Assembly (NCBI GenBank): GCA_050250665.1
Contig: JBFWOF010000014.1
Location: forward strand, 50,035 to 114,034
DNA from: JADKFD01 sp050250665
Lineage (GTDB): Bacteria; Pseudomonadota; Gammaproteobacteria; Xanthomonadales; SZUA-5
Direction of reading: 5' to 3'
DNA length: 64,000 nt
Shown piece by piece: positions 63,877 through 64,000 of this stretch. Position 1 is the first letter of the stretch, and each line of letters begins with the position of its first letter. The position numbers and the translations under genes were made by a program. The notes beneath the pieces are model-generated. The model was not told where the DNA came from and did no database searches. It saw only the letters and a program-made list of their open reading frames with translations.

Positions 63877-64000
63877 TGCGCATTTCGCTCATCGTGACCG
63901 GTCGTTTCGGTTCAACGTGACCGGTTTCTACTGACGGTTGTGCGTTGCTTGGATTCTAACGGCATCGGTCACGATGGGGTGTCGGTTTTGGGTCTTTCCG
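63877..64000. mobile_element. Terminal segment of an IS21-like insertion element, runs off window
   Basis: Begins TGCGCATTTCG at the point where phbB homology ends. Two direct repeats, TTTCGCTCATCGTGACCGGT (63883-63902) and a 21-nt variant beginning TTTCGGTTCAACG and ending GTGACCGGT (63905-63925), are the multiple terminal repeats expected at an IS21-family end (recalled). No transposase frame falls in the remaining bases. Confidence 0.6.

Overview
The window looks like a chromosomal segment of a GC-rich gammaproteobacterium, most likely Xanthomonadales (Rhodanobacteraceae/Lysobacteraceae-like). The basis is gene order: rplU-rpmA-obgE-rpsT, murJ-ribF-ileS-lspA-ispH, tRNA(Tyr-Gly-Thr)-tuf-tRNA(Trp)-secE-nusG, and then the rif, str, S10, spc and alpha operons in one unbroken run. 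Repeat families typical of that group also occur. No tool was available, so identities come from reading motifs.

Region 1 (1-13.1 kb) is mixed housekeeping and accessory. It has the C-terminal part of a large secreted FG-GAP/IPT/Ig-like/DUF11 protein, an FHA-GGDEF diguanylate cyclase, and a minus-strand Mla-type lipid transport operon (STAS-MlaE permease, ATPase, MCE protein, lipoprotein) with an HNH nuclease at its end. Then come UspA, a Tat-type signal-bearing NAD-dependent epimerase, a DEAD-box helicase, an NRDE protein and a PilZ protein.

Region 2 (13.2-22.4 kb) starts with rplU-rpmA-obgE and rpsT. It then holds the most interesting locus: an RNA-repair and RNA-quality-control island. 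rtcR (sigma-54 activator) reads rightwards. rsr (bacterial Ro60), three candidate Y RNAs in tandem, rtcB (RNA ligase) and rtcA (RNA cyclase) read leftwards. The Y RNAs share CGAATGC and GGACTACAT motifs. One contains a complete circularly permuted tRNA-like domain, a second has only a T-arm plus an acceptor-like hairpin, and the third is a short stem-loop. RtcR probably switches on rsr-Y RNA-rtcBA under RNA damage.

Region 3 (22.4-29.4 kb) is murJ-ribF-ileS-lspA-ispH, a tightly packed operon for lipid II flipping, flavin synthesis, isoleucyl-tRNA charging, lipoprotein signal cleavage and isoprenoid synthesis.

Region 4 (29.4-61.2 kb) is the translation/transcription super-cluster: four tRNAs, two identical tuf copies, secE-nusG-rplKAJL-rpoBC, rpsLG-fusA-tuf, the S10, spc and alpha operons with secY, ending at a strong terminator after rplQ. 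rpmJ is missing from its usual place between secY and rpsM.

Region 5 (61.2-64 kb) holds dsbB, a class II DAHP synthase and a phbB-type reductase whose 5' part is cut off by what looks like an IS21-family element end running off the window.

A second theme is intergenic repeats. Three spacers (rtcB/rtcA, nusG/rplK, rplL/rpoB) each carry a long palindrome whose arms are built of degenerate 7-nt words; the word differs between loci but matches between the two arms of one locus.
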